NCBI GenBank assembly: GCA_964016885.1
Contig: OZ024740.1
Location: forward strand, 5,983,450 to 6,047,449
Direction: 5' to 3'
DNA: 64,000 nucleotides
Source: Eledone cirrhosa
Taxonomy: Eukaryota > Mollusca > Cephalopoda > Octopoda > Eledonidae
Below are positions 35,955 through 52,740 of the stretch, piece by piece. Numbering within the stretch: the stretch's first letter is position 1; the number at the start of each line of letters is the position of its first letter. The translations under genes and the position numbers were made by a program. The notes under the pieces were generated by a model. It was not told the DNA's origin. It ran no database searches and worked only from the letters and a program-made list of their open reading frames with translations.

Positions 35955-38900
35955 TCCACTGTACATACCCCCACTGCACATACCTCCATTGCACATACCT
36001 CCACTGTACATATCTCCACTGTACATGCCTCCACTGTACATACACCCACTATACATACCTCCACTGCACATACCTCCACTGCACATACATACCTCCACTG
36101 TACAGACCTCCACTGCACATACCTCAACTGCACATACCTCCACTGCACATACATACCTCCATTGTCCATACCTCCACTGCACGTACCTCCACTGTACATA
36201 CCTCCACTGTACATACCTCCAATGTACATACCTCCACTGTACATACCTCCACTGCACATACCTCCACTGTACATAACTCTACTGTACATACCTCCATTGC
36301 ACATACCTCCACTGTACACACCTCCACTGCACATACATACCTCCACTGTACATACCTCCACTGTACATACCTCCACTGCACAAACATACACTTACACAGC
36401 TCCAATGCACATACCTCCACTGTACATACCTCCACTGTACACACCTCCACTGCACATACCTCCACTGTACATACCTCCACTGCACATACCTCCACGGTAT
36501 ATACCTCCACTGCACATACATACCACCACTGCACATACCTCCACTGTACATAACTCCACAGGGCATACCTCGACTGAACATACCTCCACTGCACATACCT
36601 CCACTGCACATACCTCAACTGTACATACCTCCAATGTACACACCTCCACTGCACATACCTCCACTGTACATACATCCACTGCACATAGATACCTGCTCTG
36701 TACATACCTTCACCGTACATACCTCCACTGCACATACCTCCAATGCACATATATCCACTGCACATACCTCCACTGTAAATACCTCCACTGTACATACCTC
36801 CACTGCACATACCTCCACTGTACAGGCCTCCACTGCACATACCTCCACTGTACATACGTCCACTGTACATACCTCCACTGTACATACCTCCACTGCACAT
36901 ACCACCACTGTACATACCTCCACTGCACATACCTCCACTGTACATACCTCCACTGTACATACCTCCACTGCACATACCTCCACTGCACATACCACCACTG
37001 CACATATCTCTACTGCACATACCTCCACTGCACATACATCCACTGCACATAGATACCTGCTCTGTACATACCTCCACTGTACATACCTCCACCGCACATA
37101 CCTCCAATGCACATATATCCACTGCACATACCTCCAATGTAAATACCTCCACTGTACATACCTCCACTGCACATACCTCCACTATACATGCCTCCACTGC
37201 ACATACCTCCACTATACATACCTCCACTGCACATACCACCACTGTACATACCTCCACTGCACATACCTCCACTGTACATACCTCCACTGTACATACCTCC
37301 ACTGCACATACCTCCACTGCACATACCTCCACTGCACATATCTCTACTGCACATACCTCCACTGCACATACATCCACTGCACATACATCCACTATACATA
37401 CCTCCACTGCACATCATACATCCACTGCACATAGCTGCACTGTACATACGTCCACTGCACTTACGTCCACTGCACATACAACCACTGCACATACCTCCAC
37501 TGCACATACCTCCACTGTACATACCTCCACTGTACATACCACCGCTGCACCTACCTCCACTGTACATTCCTCCACTGCACATACCTCCACTGCACATACC
37601 TCGACTGTACATACCTCCATTGCATATACCTCCACGCCACATATATCCACTGTACATACCTCCACTGCACATACCTCCACTGCACATATCTCCACTGCAC
37701 ATACCTCCACTGCACATACCTCCACTGCACATATCTCCACTGTACATACCTCCACTGCACATACCTCCACTGCACATACATCCACTGTACATACCCCCAC
37801 TGCACATACCTCCACTGCACATATCTCCACTGCACATACCTACACTGTACATATCTCCACTGTACATACATCCACTTACATACCACTGCACATACCTCCA
37901 CTGTACATACCTCCACTGCACATACTTCCACAGCACATACCTCCACTGTACATATCTCCACTGCACATAGATCCACTGTACATACCTCCAATGCACATAA
38001 CTCCACTGTACACACCTCCACTGCACATACCTCCATTGCACATACCTCCACTGTACATACCTCCACTGTACATACCTCCACTGCACATACACCCACTATA
38101 CATAACTCCACTGCACATACCTCCACTGCACATACATACCTCCACCGTACTTACATCCATGCACATACCACCACTGCACATACCTCCACTGCACATACCT
38201 CCACTGCACATACCTCCACTGCACATACATACCTCCATTGTACATACCTCCACTGCACATACCTCCACTGTACATACCTCCACTGTACATACCTCCACTG
38301 TACAAAACTCCACTGTACATACCTCCACTGCACATACCTCCACTGTACATAACTCTAATGTACATACCTCCATTGCACATACCTCCACGGTACATACCTC
38401 CATTGTACATACCTCCACGGTACATACCTCCATTGTACATACCTCCACTGTACATACCTCCACTGTACATGCCTCCACTGCACATACCTCCACTGTACAT
38501 AACTCTACTGTACATACCTCCATTGCACATACCTCCAAGGTACATACCTCCATTGCAAAACAGCTCAACTGTACATACCTCCACTGTACATACATACCTT
38601 CACTGTACATACCTCCACTGTACATACCTCCACTGTACACACCTCCACTGCACATACATCCACTGCACATACCTCCACTGCACATACCTCCACTTTACAT
38701 ACCTCCACTGTACATACCTCCACTGCACCTACCTAGACTGTACATTCCTCCACTACACATATCTCCACTGCACATACCTCCACTGTACATACCTCTATTG
38801 CATATACCTCCAGTGCACATATATCCACTGTACATACCCCCACTGCACATACCTCCATTGCACATACCTCCACTGTACATATCTCCACTGTACATGCCTC

Positions 38901-41900
38901 CACTGTACATACACCCACTATACATACCTCCACTGCACATACCTCCACTGCACATACATACCTCCACTGTACAGACCTCCACTGCACATACCTCAACTGC
39001 ACATACCTCCACTGCACATACATACCTCCATTGTCCATACCTCCACTGCACGTACCTCCACTGTACATACCTCCACTGTACATACCTCCAATGTACATAC
39101 CTCCACTGTACATACCTCCACTGCACATACCTCCACTGTACATAACTCTACTGTACATACCTCCATTGCACATACCTCCACTGTACACACCTCCACTGCA
39201 CATACATACCTCCACTGTACATACCTCCACTGTACATACCTCCACTGCACAAACATACACTTACACAGCTCCAATGCACATACCTCCACTGTACATACCT
39301 CCACTGTACACACCTCCACTGCACATACCTCCACTGTACATACCTCCACTGCACATACCTCCACGGTATATACCTCCACTGCACATACATACCACCACTG
39401 CACATACCTCCACTGTACATAACTCCACAGGGCATACCTCGACTGAACATACCTCCACTGCACATACCTCCACTGCACATACCTCAACTGTACATACCTC
39501 CAATGTACACACCTCCACTGCACATACCTCCACTGTACATACATCCACTGCACATAGATACCTGCTCTGTACATACCTTCACCGTACATACCTCCACTGC
39601 ACATACCTCCAATGCACATATATCCACTGCACATACCTCCACTGTAAATACCTCCACTGTACATACCTCCACTGCACATACCTCCACTGTACAGGCCTCC
39701 ACTGCACATACCTCCACTGTACATACGTCCACTGTACATACCTCCACTGTACATACCTCCACTGCACATACCACCACTGTACATACCTCCACTGCACATA
39801 CCTCCACTGTACATACCTCCACTGTACATACCTCCACTGCACATACCTCCACTGCACATACCACCACTGCACATATCTCTACTGCACATACCTCCACTGC
39901 ACATACATCCACTGCACATAGATACCTGCTCTGTACATACCTCCACTGTACATACCTCCACCGCACATACCTCCAATGCACATATATCCACTGCACATAC
40001 CTCCAATGTAAATACCTCCACTGTACATACCTCCACTGCACATACCTCCACTATACATGCCTCCACTGCACATACCTCCACTATACATACCTCCACTGCA
40101 CATACCACCACTGTACATACCTCCACTGCACATACCTCCACTGTACATACCTCCACTGTACATACCTCCACTGCACATACCTCCACTGCACATACCTCCA
40201 CTGCACATATCTCTACTGCACATACCTCCACTGCACATACATCCACTGCACATACATCCACTATACATACCTCCACTGCACATCATACATCCACTGCACA
40301 TAGCTGCACTGTACATACGTCCACTGCACTTACGTCCACTGCACATACAACCACTGCACATACCTCCACTGCACATACCTCCACTGTACATACCTCCACT
40401 GTACATACCACCGCTGCACCTACCTCCACTGTACATTCCTCCACTGCACATACCTCCACTGCACATACCTCGACTGTACATACCTCCATTGCATATACCT
40501 CCACGCCACATATATCCACTGTACATACCTCCACTGCACATACCTCCACTGCACATATCTCCACTGCACATACCTCCACTGCACATACCTCCACTGCACA
40601 TATCTCCACTGTACATACCTCCACTGCACATACCTCCACTGCACATACATCCACTGTACATACCCCCACTGCACATACCTCCACTGCACATATCTCCACT
40701 GCACATACCTACACTGTACATATCTCCACTGTACATACATCCACTTACATACCACTGCACATACCTCCACTGTACATACCTCCACTGCACATACTTCCAC
40801 AGCACATACCTCCACTGTACATATCTCCACTGCACATAGATCCACTGTACATACCTCCAATGCACATAACTCCACTGTACACACCTCCACTGCACATACC
40901 TCCATTGCACATACCTCCACTGTACATACCTCCACTGTACATACCTCCACTGCACATACACCCACTATACATAACTCCACTGCACATACCTCCACTGCAC
41001 ATACATACCTCCACCGTACTTACATCCATGCACATACCACCACTGCACATACCTCCACTGCACATACCTCCACTGCACATACCTCCACTGCACATACATA
41101 CCTCCATTGTACATACCTCCACTGCACATACCTCCACTGTACATACCTCCACTGTACATACCTCCACTGTACAAAACTCCACTGTACATACCTCCACTGC
41201 ACATACCTCCACTGTACATAACTCTAATGTACATACCTCCATTGCACATACCTCCACGGTACATACCTCCATTGTACATACCTCCACGGTACATACCTCC
41301 ATTGTACATACCTCCACTGTACATACCTCCACTGTACATGCCTCCACTGCACATACCTCCACTGTACATAACTCTACTGTACATACCTCCATTGCACATA
41401 CCTCCAAGGTACATACCTCCATTGCAAAACAGCTCAACTGTACATACCTCCACTGTACATACATACCTTCACTGTACATACCTCCACTGTACATACCTCC
41501 ACTGTACACACCTCCACTGCACATACATCCACTGCACATACCTCCACTGCACATACCTCCACTTTACATACCTCCACTGTACATACCTCCACTGCACCTA
41601 CCTAGACTGTACATTCCTCCACTACACATATCTCCACTGCACATACCTCCACTGTACATACCTCTATTGCATATACCTCCAGTGCACATATATCCACTGT
41701 ACATACCTCCACTGCACATACCTCCACTGCACAAACATACCGACACTGTACATACCTCCACTGTATATACCTCCACTGCACAAACATACCGCCACTACAC
41801 ATACCTCCACTGAACATACCTCTACTGTACATACCTCCACTTTACATACCTCCACTGTACATACCTCCACTGCACCTGCCTAGACTGTACATTCCTCCAC

Positions 41901-44900
41901 TACACATATCTCCACTGCACATACCTCCACTGTACATACCTCTATTGCATATACCTCCAGTGCACATATATCCACTGTACATACCTCCACTGCACATACC
42001 TCCACTGCACAAACATACCGACACTGTACATACCTCCACTGCACATACCTCCACTGCACATACATACCTCCACTGTACATACCTCCACTGCACGTACCTC
42101 CACTGTACATACCTCCACTGTACATACCTCCAATGTACATACCTCCACTGTACATACCTCCACTGCACATACCTCCACTGTACATAACTCTACTGTACAT
42201 ACCTCCATTGCACATACCTCCACTGTACACACCTCCACTGCACATACATACCTCCACTGTACATACCTCCACTGTACATACCTCCACTGCACATACATAC
42301 ACTTACACAGCTCCAATGCACATACCTCCACTGTACATACCTCCACTGTACATACCTCCACTGCACATACCTCCACTGTACATACCTCCACTGCACATAC
42401 CTCCACGGTATATACCTCCACTGCACATACATACCACCACTGCACATACCTCCACTGTACATAACTCCACAGGTCATACCTCGACTGAACATACCTCCAC
42501 TGCACATACCTCCACTGCACTTACCTCCAGTGTACATACCTCCACTGCACACACCTCCACTGCACATACATACCTCCACTGTACATACCTCCACTGTACA
42601 TACCTCCACTGCACAAACATACACTTACACAGCTCCAATGCACATACCTCCACTGTACATACCTCCACTGTACACACCTCCACTGCACATACCTCCACTG
42701 TACATACCTCCACTGCACATACCTCCACGGTATATACCTCCACTGCACATACATACCACCACTGCACATACCTCCACTGTACATAACTCCACAGGTCATA
42801 CCTCGACTGAACATACCTCCACTGCACATACCTCCACTGCACATACCTCAACTGTACATACCTCCAATGTACACACCTCCACTGCACATACCTCCACTGT
42901 ACATACATCCACTGCACATAGATACCTGCTCTGTACATACCTTCACCGTACATACCTCCACTGCACATACCTCCAATGCACATATATCCACTGCACATAC
43001 CTCCACTGTAAATACCTCCACTGTACATACCTCCACTGCACATACCTCCACTGTACAGGCCTCCACTGCACATACCTCCACTGTACATACGTCCACTGTA
43101 CACACCTCCACTGTACATACCTCCACTGCACATACCACCACTGTACATACCTCCACTGCACATACCTCCACTGTACATACCTCCACTGTACATACCTCCA
43201 CTGCACATACCTCCACTGCACATACCACCACTGCACATATCTCTACTGCACATACCTCCACTGCACATACATCCACTGCACATAGATACCTGCTCTGTAC
43301 ATACCTCCACTGTACATACCTCCACCGCACATACCTCCAATGCACATATATCCACTGCACATACCTCCAATGTAAATACCTCCACTGTACATACCTCCAC
43401 TGCACATACCTCCACTATACATGCCTCCACTGCACATACCTCCACTATACATACCTCCACTGCACATACCACCACTGTACATACCTCCACTGCACATACC
43501 TCCACTGTACATACCTCCACTGTACATACCTCCACTGCACATACCTCCACTGCACATACCTCCACTGCACATATCTCTACTGCACATACCTCCACTGCAC
43601 ATACATCCACTGCACATACATCCACTATACATACCTCCACTGCACATCATACATCCACTGCACATAGCTGCACTGTATATACGTCCACTTCCCTTACGTC
43701 CACTGCACATACAACCACTGCACATACCTCCACTGCACATACCTCCACTGTACATACCTCCACTGTACATACCACCGCTGCACCTACCTCCACTGTACAT
43801 TCCTCCACTGCACATACCTCCACTGCACATACCTCGACTGTACATACCTCCATTGCATATACCTCCACGCCACATATATCCACTGTACATACCTCCACTG
43901 CACATACCTCCACTGCACATATCTCCACTGCACATACCTCCACTGCACATACCTCCACTGCACATATCTCCACTGTACATACCTCCACTGCACATACCTC
44001 CACTGCACATACATCCACTGTACATACCCCCACTGCACATACCTCCACTGCACATATCTCCACTGCACATACCTACACTGTACATATCTCCACTGTACAT
44101 ACATCCACTTACATACCACTGCACATACCTCCACTGTACATACCTCCACTGCACATACTTCCACAGCACATACCTCCACTGTACATATCTCCACTGCACA
44201 TAGATCCACTGTACATACCTCCAATGCACATAACTCCACTGTACACACCTCCACTGCACATACCTCCATTGCACATACCTCCACTGTACATACCTCCACT
44301 GTACATACCTCCACTGCACATACACCCACTATACATAACTCCACTGCACATACCTCCACTGCACATACATACCTCCACCGTACTTACATCCATGCACATA
44401 CCACCACTGCACATACCTCCACTGCACATACCTCCACTGCACATACCTCCACTGCACATACATACCTCCATTGTACATACCTCCACTGCACATACCTCCA
44501 CTGTACATACCTCCACTGTACATACCTCCACTGTACAAAACTCCACTGTACATACCTCCACTGCACATACCTCCACTGTACATAACTCTACTGTACATAC
44601 CTCCATTGCACATACCTCCACGGTACATACCTCCATTGTACATACCTCCACGGTACATACCTCCATTGTACATACCTCCACTGTACATACCTCCACTGTA
44701 CATGCCTCCACTGCACATACCTCCACTGTACATAACTCTACTGTACATACCTCCATTGCACATACCTCCAAGGTACATACCTCCATTGCAAAACAGCTCA
44801 ACTGTACATACCTCCACTGTACATACATACCTTCACTGTACATACCTCCACTGTACATACCTCCACTGTACACACCTCCACTGCACATACATCCACTGCA

Positions 44901-47900
44901 CATACCTCCACTGCACATACCTCCACTTTACATACCTCCACTGTACATACCTCCACTGCACCTGCCTAGACTGTACATTCCTCCACTACACATATATCCA
45001 CTGCACATACCTCCACTGTACATACCTCTATTGCATATACCTCCAGTGCACATATATCCACTGTACATACCTCCACTGCACATACCTCCACTGCACAAAC
45101 ATACCGACACTGTACATACCTCCACTGTATATACCTCCACTGCACAAACATACCGCCACTACACATACCTCCACTGAACATACCTCTACTGTACATACCT
45201 CCACTTTACATACCTCCACTGTACATACCTCCACTGTACATACCTCCAATGTACATACCTCCACTGTACATACCTCCACTGCACATACCTCCACTGTACA
45301 TAACTCTACTGTACATACCTCCATTGCACATACCTCCACTGTACACACCTCCACTGCACATACATACCTCCACTGTACATACCTCCACTGTACATACCTC
45401 CACTGCACAAACATACACTTACACAGCTCCAATGCACATACCTCCACTGTACATACCTCCACTGTACACACCTCCACTGCACATACCTCCACTGTACATA
45501 CCTCCACTGCACATACCTCCACGGTATATACCTCCACTGCACATACATACCACCACTGCACATACCTCCACTGTACATAACTCCACAGGGCATACCTCGA
45601 CTGAACATACCTCCACTGCACATACCTCCACTGCACATACCTCAACTGTACATACCTCCAATGTACACACCTCCACTGCACATACCTCCACTATACATAC
45701 ATCCACTGCACATAGATACCTGCTCTGTACATACCTTCACCGTACATACCTCCACTGCACATACCTCCAATGCACATATATCCACTGCACATACCTCCAC
45801 TGTAAATACCTCCACTGTACATACCTCCACTGCACATACCTCGACTGTACAGGCCTCCACTGCACATACCTCCACTGTACATACGTCCACTGTACATACC
45901 TCCACTGTACATACCTCCACTGCACATACCACCACTGTACATACCTCCACTGCACATACCTCCACTGTACATACCTCCACTGTACATACCTCCACTGCAC
46001 ATACCTCCACTGCACATACCACCACTGCACATATCTCTACTGCACATACCTCCACTGCACATACATCCACTGCACATAGATACCTGCTCTGTACATACCT
46101 CCACTGTACATACCTCCACCGCACATACCTCCAATGCACATATATCCACTGCACATACCTCCAATGTAAATACCTCCACTGTACATACCTCCACTGCACA
46201 TACCTCCACTATACATGCCTCCACTGCACATACCTCCACTATACATACCTCCACTGCACATACCACCACTGTACATGCCTCCACTGCACATACCTCCACT
46301 GTACATACCTCCACTGTACATACCTCCACTGCACATACCTCCACTGCACATACCTCCACTGCACATACCTCCACTGCACATATCTCTACTGCACATACCT
46401 CCACTGCACATACATCCACTGCACATACATCCACTATACATACCTCCACTGCACATCATACATCCACTGCACATAGCTGCACTGTACATACGTCCACTGC
46501 ACTTACGTCCACTGCACATACAACCACTGCACATACCTCCACTGCACATACCTCCACTGTACATACCTCCACTGTACATACCACCGCTGCACCTACCTCC
46601 ACTGTACATTCCTCCACTGCACATACCTCCACTGCACATACCTCGACTGTACATACCTCCATTGCATATACCTCCACGCCACATATATCCACTGTACATA
46701 CCTCCACTGCACATACCTCCACTGCACATATCTCCACTGCACATACCTCCACTGCACATACCTCCACTGCACATATCTCCACTGTACATACCTCCACTGC
46801 ACATACCTCCACTGCACATACATCCACTGTACATACCCCCACTGCACATACCTCCACTGCACATATCTCCACTGCACATACCTACACTGTACATATCTCC
46901 ACTGTACATACATCCACTTACATACCACTGCACATACCTCCACTGTACATACCTCCACTGCACATACTTCCACAGCACATACCTCCACTGTACATATCTC
47001 CACTGCACATAGATCCACTGTACATACCTCCAATGCACATAACTCCACTGTACACACCTCCACTGCACATACCTCCATTGCACATACCTCCACTGTACAT
47101 ACCTCCACTGTACATACCTCCACTGCACATACACCCACTATACATAACTCCACTGCACATACCTCCACTGCACATACATACCTCCACCGTACTTACATCC
47201 ATGCACATACCACCACTGCACATACCTCCACTGCACATACCTCCACTGCACATACCTCCACTGCACATACATACCTCCATTGTACATACCTCCACTGCAC
47301 ATACCTCCACTGTACATACCTCCACTGTACATACCTCCACTGTACAAAACTCCACTGTACATACCTCCACTGCACATACCTCCACTGTACATAACTCTAA
47401 TGTACATACCTCCATTGCACATACCTCCACGGTACATACCTCCATTGTACATACCTCCACGGTACATACCTCCATTGTACATACCTCCACTGTACATACC
47501 TCCACTGTACATGCCTCCACTGCACATACCTCCACTGTACATAACTCTACTGTACATACCTCCATTGCACATACCTCCAAGGTACATACCTCCATTGCAA
47601 AACAGCTCAACTGTACATACCTCCACTGTACATACATACCTTCACTGTACATACCTCCACTGTACATACCTCCACTGTACACACCTCCACTGCACATACA
47701 TCCACTGCACATACCTCCACTGCACATACCTCCACTTTACATACCTCCACTGTACATACCTCCACTGCACCTGCCTAGACTGTACATTCCTCCACTACAC
47801 ATATCTCCACTGCACATACCTCCACTGTACATACCTCTATTGCATATACCTCCAGTGCACATATATCCACTGTACATACCTCCACTGCACATACCTCCAC

Positions 47901-50900
47901 TGCACAAACATACCGACACTGTACATACCTCCACTGTATATACCTCCACTGCACAAACATACCGCCACTACACATACCTCCACTGAACATACCTCTACTG
48001 TACATACCTCCACTTTACATACCTCCACTGTACATACCTCCACTGCACCTGCCTAGACTGTACATTCCTCCACTACACATATCTCCACTGCACATACCTC
48101 CACTGTACATACCTCTATTGCATATACCTCCAGTGCACATATATCCACTGTACATACCTCCACTGCACATACCTCCACTGCACAAACATACCGACACTGT
48201 ACATACCTCCACTGCACATACCTCCACTGCACATACATACCTCCACTGTACATACCTCCACTGCACATACCTCAACTGCACATACCTCCACTGCACATAC
48301 ATACCTCCATTGTCCATACCTCCACTGCACGTACCTCCACTGTACATACCTCCACTGTACATACCTCCAATGTACATACCTCCACTGTACATACCTCCAC
48401 TGCACATACCTCCACTGTACATACCTCTACTGTACATACCTCCATTGCACATACCTCCACTGTACACACCTCCACTGCACATACATACCTCCACTGTACA
48501 TACCTCCACTGTACATACCTCCACTGCACATACATACACTTACACAGCTCCAATGCACATACCTCCACTGTACATACCTCCACTGTACATACCTCCACTG
48601 CACATACCTCCACTGTACATACCTCCACTGCACATACCTCCACGGTATATACCTCCACTGCACATACATACCACCACTGCACATACCTCCACTGTACATA
48701 ACTCCACAGGTCATACCTCGACTGAACATACCTCCACTGCACATACCTCCACTGCACTTACCTCCAGTGTACATACCTCCACTGCACACACCTCCACTGC
48801 ACATACATACCTCCACTGTACATACCTCCACTGTACATACCTCCACTGCACAAACATACACTTACACAGCTCCAATGCACATACCTCCACTGTACATACC
48901 TCCACTGTACACACCTCCACTGCACATACCTCCACTGTACATACCTCCACTGCACATACCTCCACGGTATATACCTCCACTGCACATACATACCACCACT
49001 GCACATACCTCCACTGTACATAACTCCACAGGTCATACCTCGACTGAACATACCTCCACTGCACATACCTCCACTGCACATACCTCAACTGTACATACCT
49101 CCAATGTACACACCTCCACTGCACATACCTCCACTGTACATACATCCACTGCACATAGATACCTGCTCTGTACATACCTTCACCGTACATACCTCCACTG
49201 CACATACCTCCAATGCACATATATCCACTGCACATACCTCCACTGTAAATACCTCCACTGTACATACCTCCACTGCACATACCTCCACTGTACAGGCCTC
49301 CACTGCACATACCTCCACTGTACATACGTCCACTGTACACACCTCCACTGTACATACCTCCACTGCACATACCACCACTGTACATACCTCCACTGCACAT
49401 ACCTCCACTGTACATACCTCCACTGTACATACCTCCACTGCACATACCTCCACTGCACATACCACCACTGCACATATCTCTACTGCACATACCTCCACTG
49501 CACATACATCCACTGCACATAGATACCTGCTCTGTACATACCTCCACTGTACATACCTCCACCGCACATACCTCCAATGCACATATATCCACTGCACATA
49601 CCTCCAATGTAAATACCTCCACTGTACATACCTCCACTGCACATACCTCCACTATACATGCCTCCACTGCACATACCTCCACTATACATACCTCCACTGC
49701 ACATACCACCACTGTACATACCTCCACTGCACATACCTCCACTGTACATACCTCCACTGTACATACCTCCACTGCACATACCTCCACTGCACATACCTCC
49801 ACTGCACATATCTCTACTGCACATACCTCCACTGCACATACATCCACTATACATACCTCCACTGCACATCATACATCCACTGCACATAGCTGCACTGTAC
49901 ATACGTCCACTTAACTTACGTCCACTGCACATACAACCACTGCACATACCTCCACTGCACATACCTCCACTGTACATACCTCCACTGTACATACCACCGC
50001 TGCACCTACCTCCACTGTACATTCCTCCACTGCACATACCTCCACTGCACATACCTCGACTGTACATACCTCCATTGCATATACCTCCACGCCACATATA
50101 TCCACTGTACATACCTCCACTGCACATACCTCCACTGCACATACCTCCACTGCACATATCTCCACTGTACATACCTCCACTGCACATACCTCCACTGCAC
50201 ATACATCCACTGTACATAGCCCCACTGCACATACCTCCACTGCACATATCTCCACTGCACATACCTACACTGTACATATCTCCACTGTACATACATCCAC
50301 TTACATACCACTGCACATACCTCCACTGTACATACCTCCACTGCACATACTTCCACAGCACATACCTCCACTGTACATATCTCCACTGCACATAGATCCA
50401 CTGTACATACCTCCAATGCACATAACTCCACTGTACACACCTCCACTGCACATACCTCCATTGCACATACCTCCACTGTACATACCTCCACTGTACATAC
50501 CTCCACTGCACATACACCCACTATACATAACTCCACTGCACATACCTCCACTGCACATACATACCTCCACCGTACTTACATCCATGCACATACCACCACT
50601 GCACATACCTCCACTGCACATACCTCCACTGCACATACCTCCACTGCACATACATACCTCCATTGTACATACCTCCACTGCACATACCTCCACTGTACAT
50701 ACCTCCACTGTACATACCTCCACTGTACAAAACTCCACTGTACATACCTCCACTGCACATACCTCCACTGTAAATAACTCTACTGTACATACCTCCATTG
50801 CACATACCTCCACGGTACATACCTCCATTGTACATACCTCCACGGTACATACCTCCATTGTACATACCTCCACTGTACATACCTCCACTGTACATGCCTC

Positions 50901-52740
50901 CACTGCACATACCTCCACTGTACATAACTCTACTGTACATACCTCCATTGCACATACCTCCAAGGTACATACCTCCATTGCAAAACAGCTCAACTGTACA
51001 TACCTCCACTGTACATACATACCTTCACTGTACATACCTCCACTGTACATACCTCCACTGTACACACCTCCACTGCACATACATCCACTGCACATACCTC
51101 CACTGCACATACCTCCACTTTACATACCTCCACTGTACATACCTCCACTGCACCTGCCTAGACTGTACATTCCTCCACTACACATATATCCACTGCACAT
51201 ACCTCCACTGTACATACCTCTATTGCATATACCTCCAGTGCACATATATCCACTGTACATACCTCCACTGCACATACCTCCACTGCACAAACATACCGAC
51301 ACTGTACATACCTCCACTGTATATACCTCCACTGCACAAACATACCGCCACTACACATACCTCCACTGAACATACCTCTACTGTACATACCTCCACTTTA
51401 CATACCTCCACTGTACATACCTCCACTGCACCTGCCTAGACTGTACATTCCTCCACTACACATATCTCCACTGCACATACCTCCACTGTACATACCTCTA
51501 TTGCATATACCTCCAGTGCACATATATCCACTGTACATACCTCCACTGCACATACCTCCACTGCACAAACATACCGACACTGTACATACCTCCACTGCAC
51601 ATACCTCCACTGCACATACATACCTCCACTGTACATACCTCCACTGCACATACCTCAACTGCACATACCTCCACTGCACATACATAACTCCATTGTCCAT
51701 ACCTCCACTGCACGTACCTCCACTGTACATACCTCCACTGTACATACCTCCAATGTACATACCTTCACTGTACATACCTCCACTGCACATACCTCCACTG
51801 TACATAACTCTACTGTACATAACTCCATTGCACATACCTCCACTGTACACACCTCCACTGCACATACATACCTCCACTGTACATACCTCCACTGTACATA
51901 CCTCCACTGCACATACATACACTTACACAGCTCCAATGCACATACCTCCACTGTACATACCTCCACTGTACATACCTCCACTGCACATACCTCCACTGTA
52001 CATACCTCCACTGCACATACCTCCACGGTATATACCTCCACTGCACATACATACCACCACTGCACATACCTCCACTGTACATAACTCCACAGGTCATACC
52101 TCGACTGAACATACCTCCACTGCACATACCTCCACTGCACTTACCTCCAGTGTACATACCTCCACTGCACATATCTCCACTGTACATATCTCCACTGCAC
52201 ATACCTCCACTGCACATACCTCAACTGTACATACCTCCAATGTACACACCTCCACTGCACATACCTCCACTGTACATACATCCACTGCACATAGATACCT
52301 GCTCTGTACATACCTCCACCGTACATACCTCCACTGCACATACCTCCAATGCACATATATCCACTGCACATACCTCCACTGTAAATACCTCCACTGTACA
52401 TACCTCCACTGCACATACCTCCACTGTACAGGCCTCCACTGCACATACCTCCACTGTACATACGTCCACTGTACATACCTCCACTGTACATACCTCCACT
52501 GCACATACCACCACTGTACATACCTCCACTGCACATACCTCCACTGTACATACCTCCACTGTACATACCTCCACTGCACATACCTCCACTGCACATACCA
52601 CCACTGCACATATCTCTACTGCACATACCTCCACTGCACATACCTCCACTGTACATAACTCTACTGTACATACCTCCATTGCACATACCTCCATTGCAAA
52701 ACAGCTCAACTGTACATACCTCCACTGTACATACATACCT
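35955..52740. repeat. Cascade of 2.8-3.4-kb higher-order repeats
   Basis: The landmark ATTGCAAAACAGCTCAACTG occurs at 38,551, 41,420, 44,784, 47,593, 50,976 and 52,692, that is offsets of 2869, 3364, 2809, 3383 and 1716 bp. The first pair forms a clean tandem duplication (about 35,955-38,823 and 38,824-41,692). Later copies are near-identical but differ by gain or loss of whole 15-bp units, and the 3.4-kb ones carry an extra block of about 0.6-0.7 kb. The last interval (1716 bp) reflects an internal deletion with a junction near 52,640. Confidence 0.85.
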
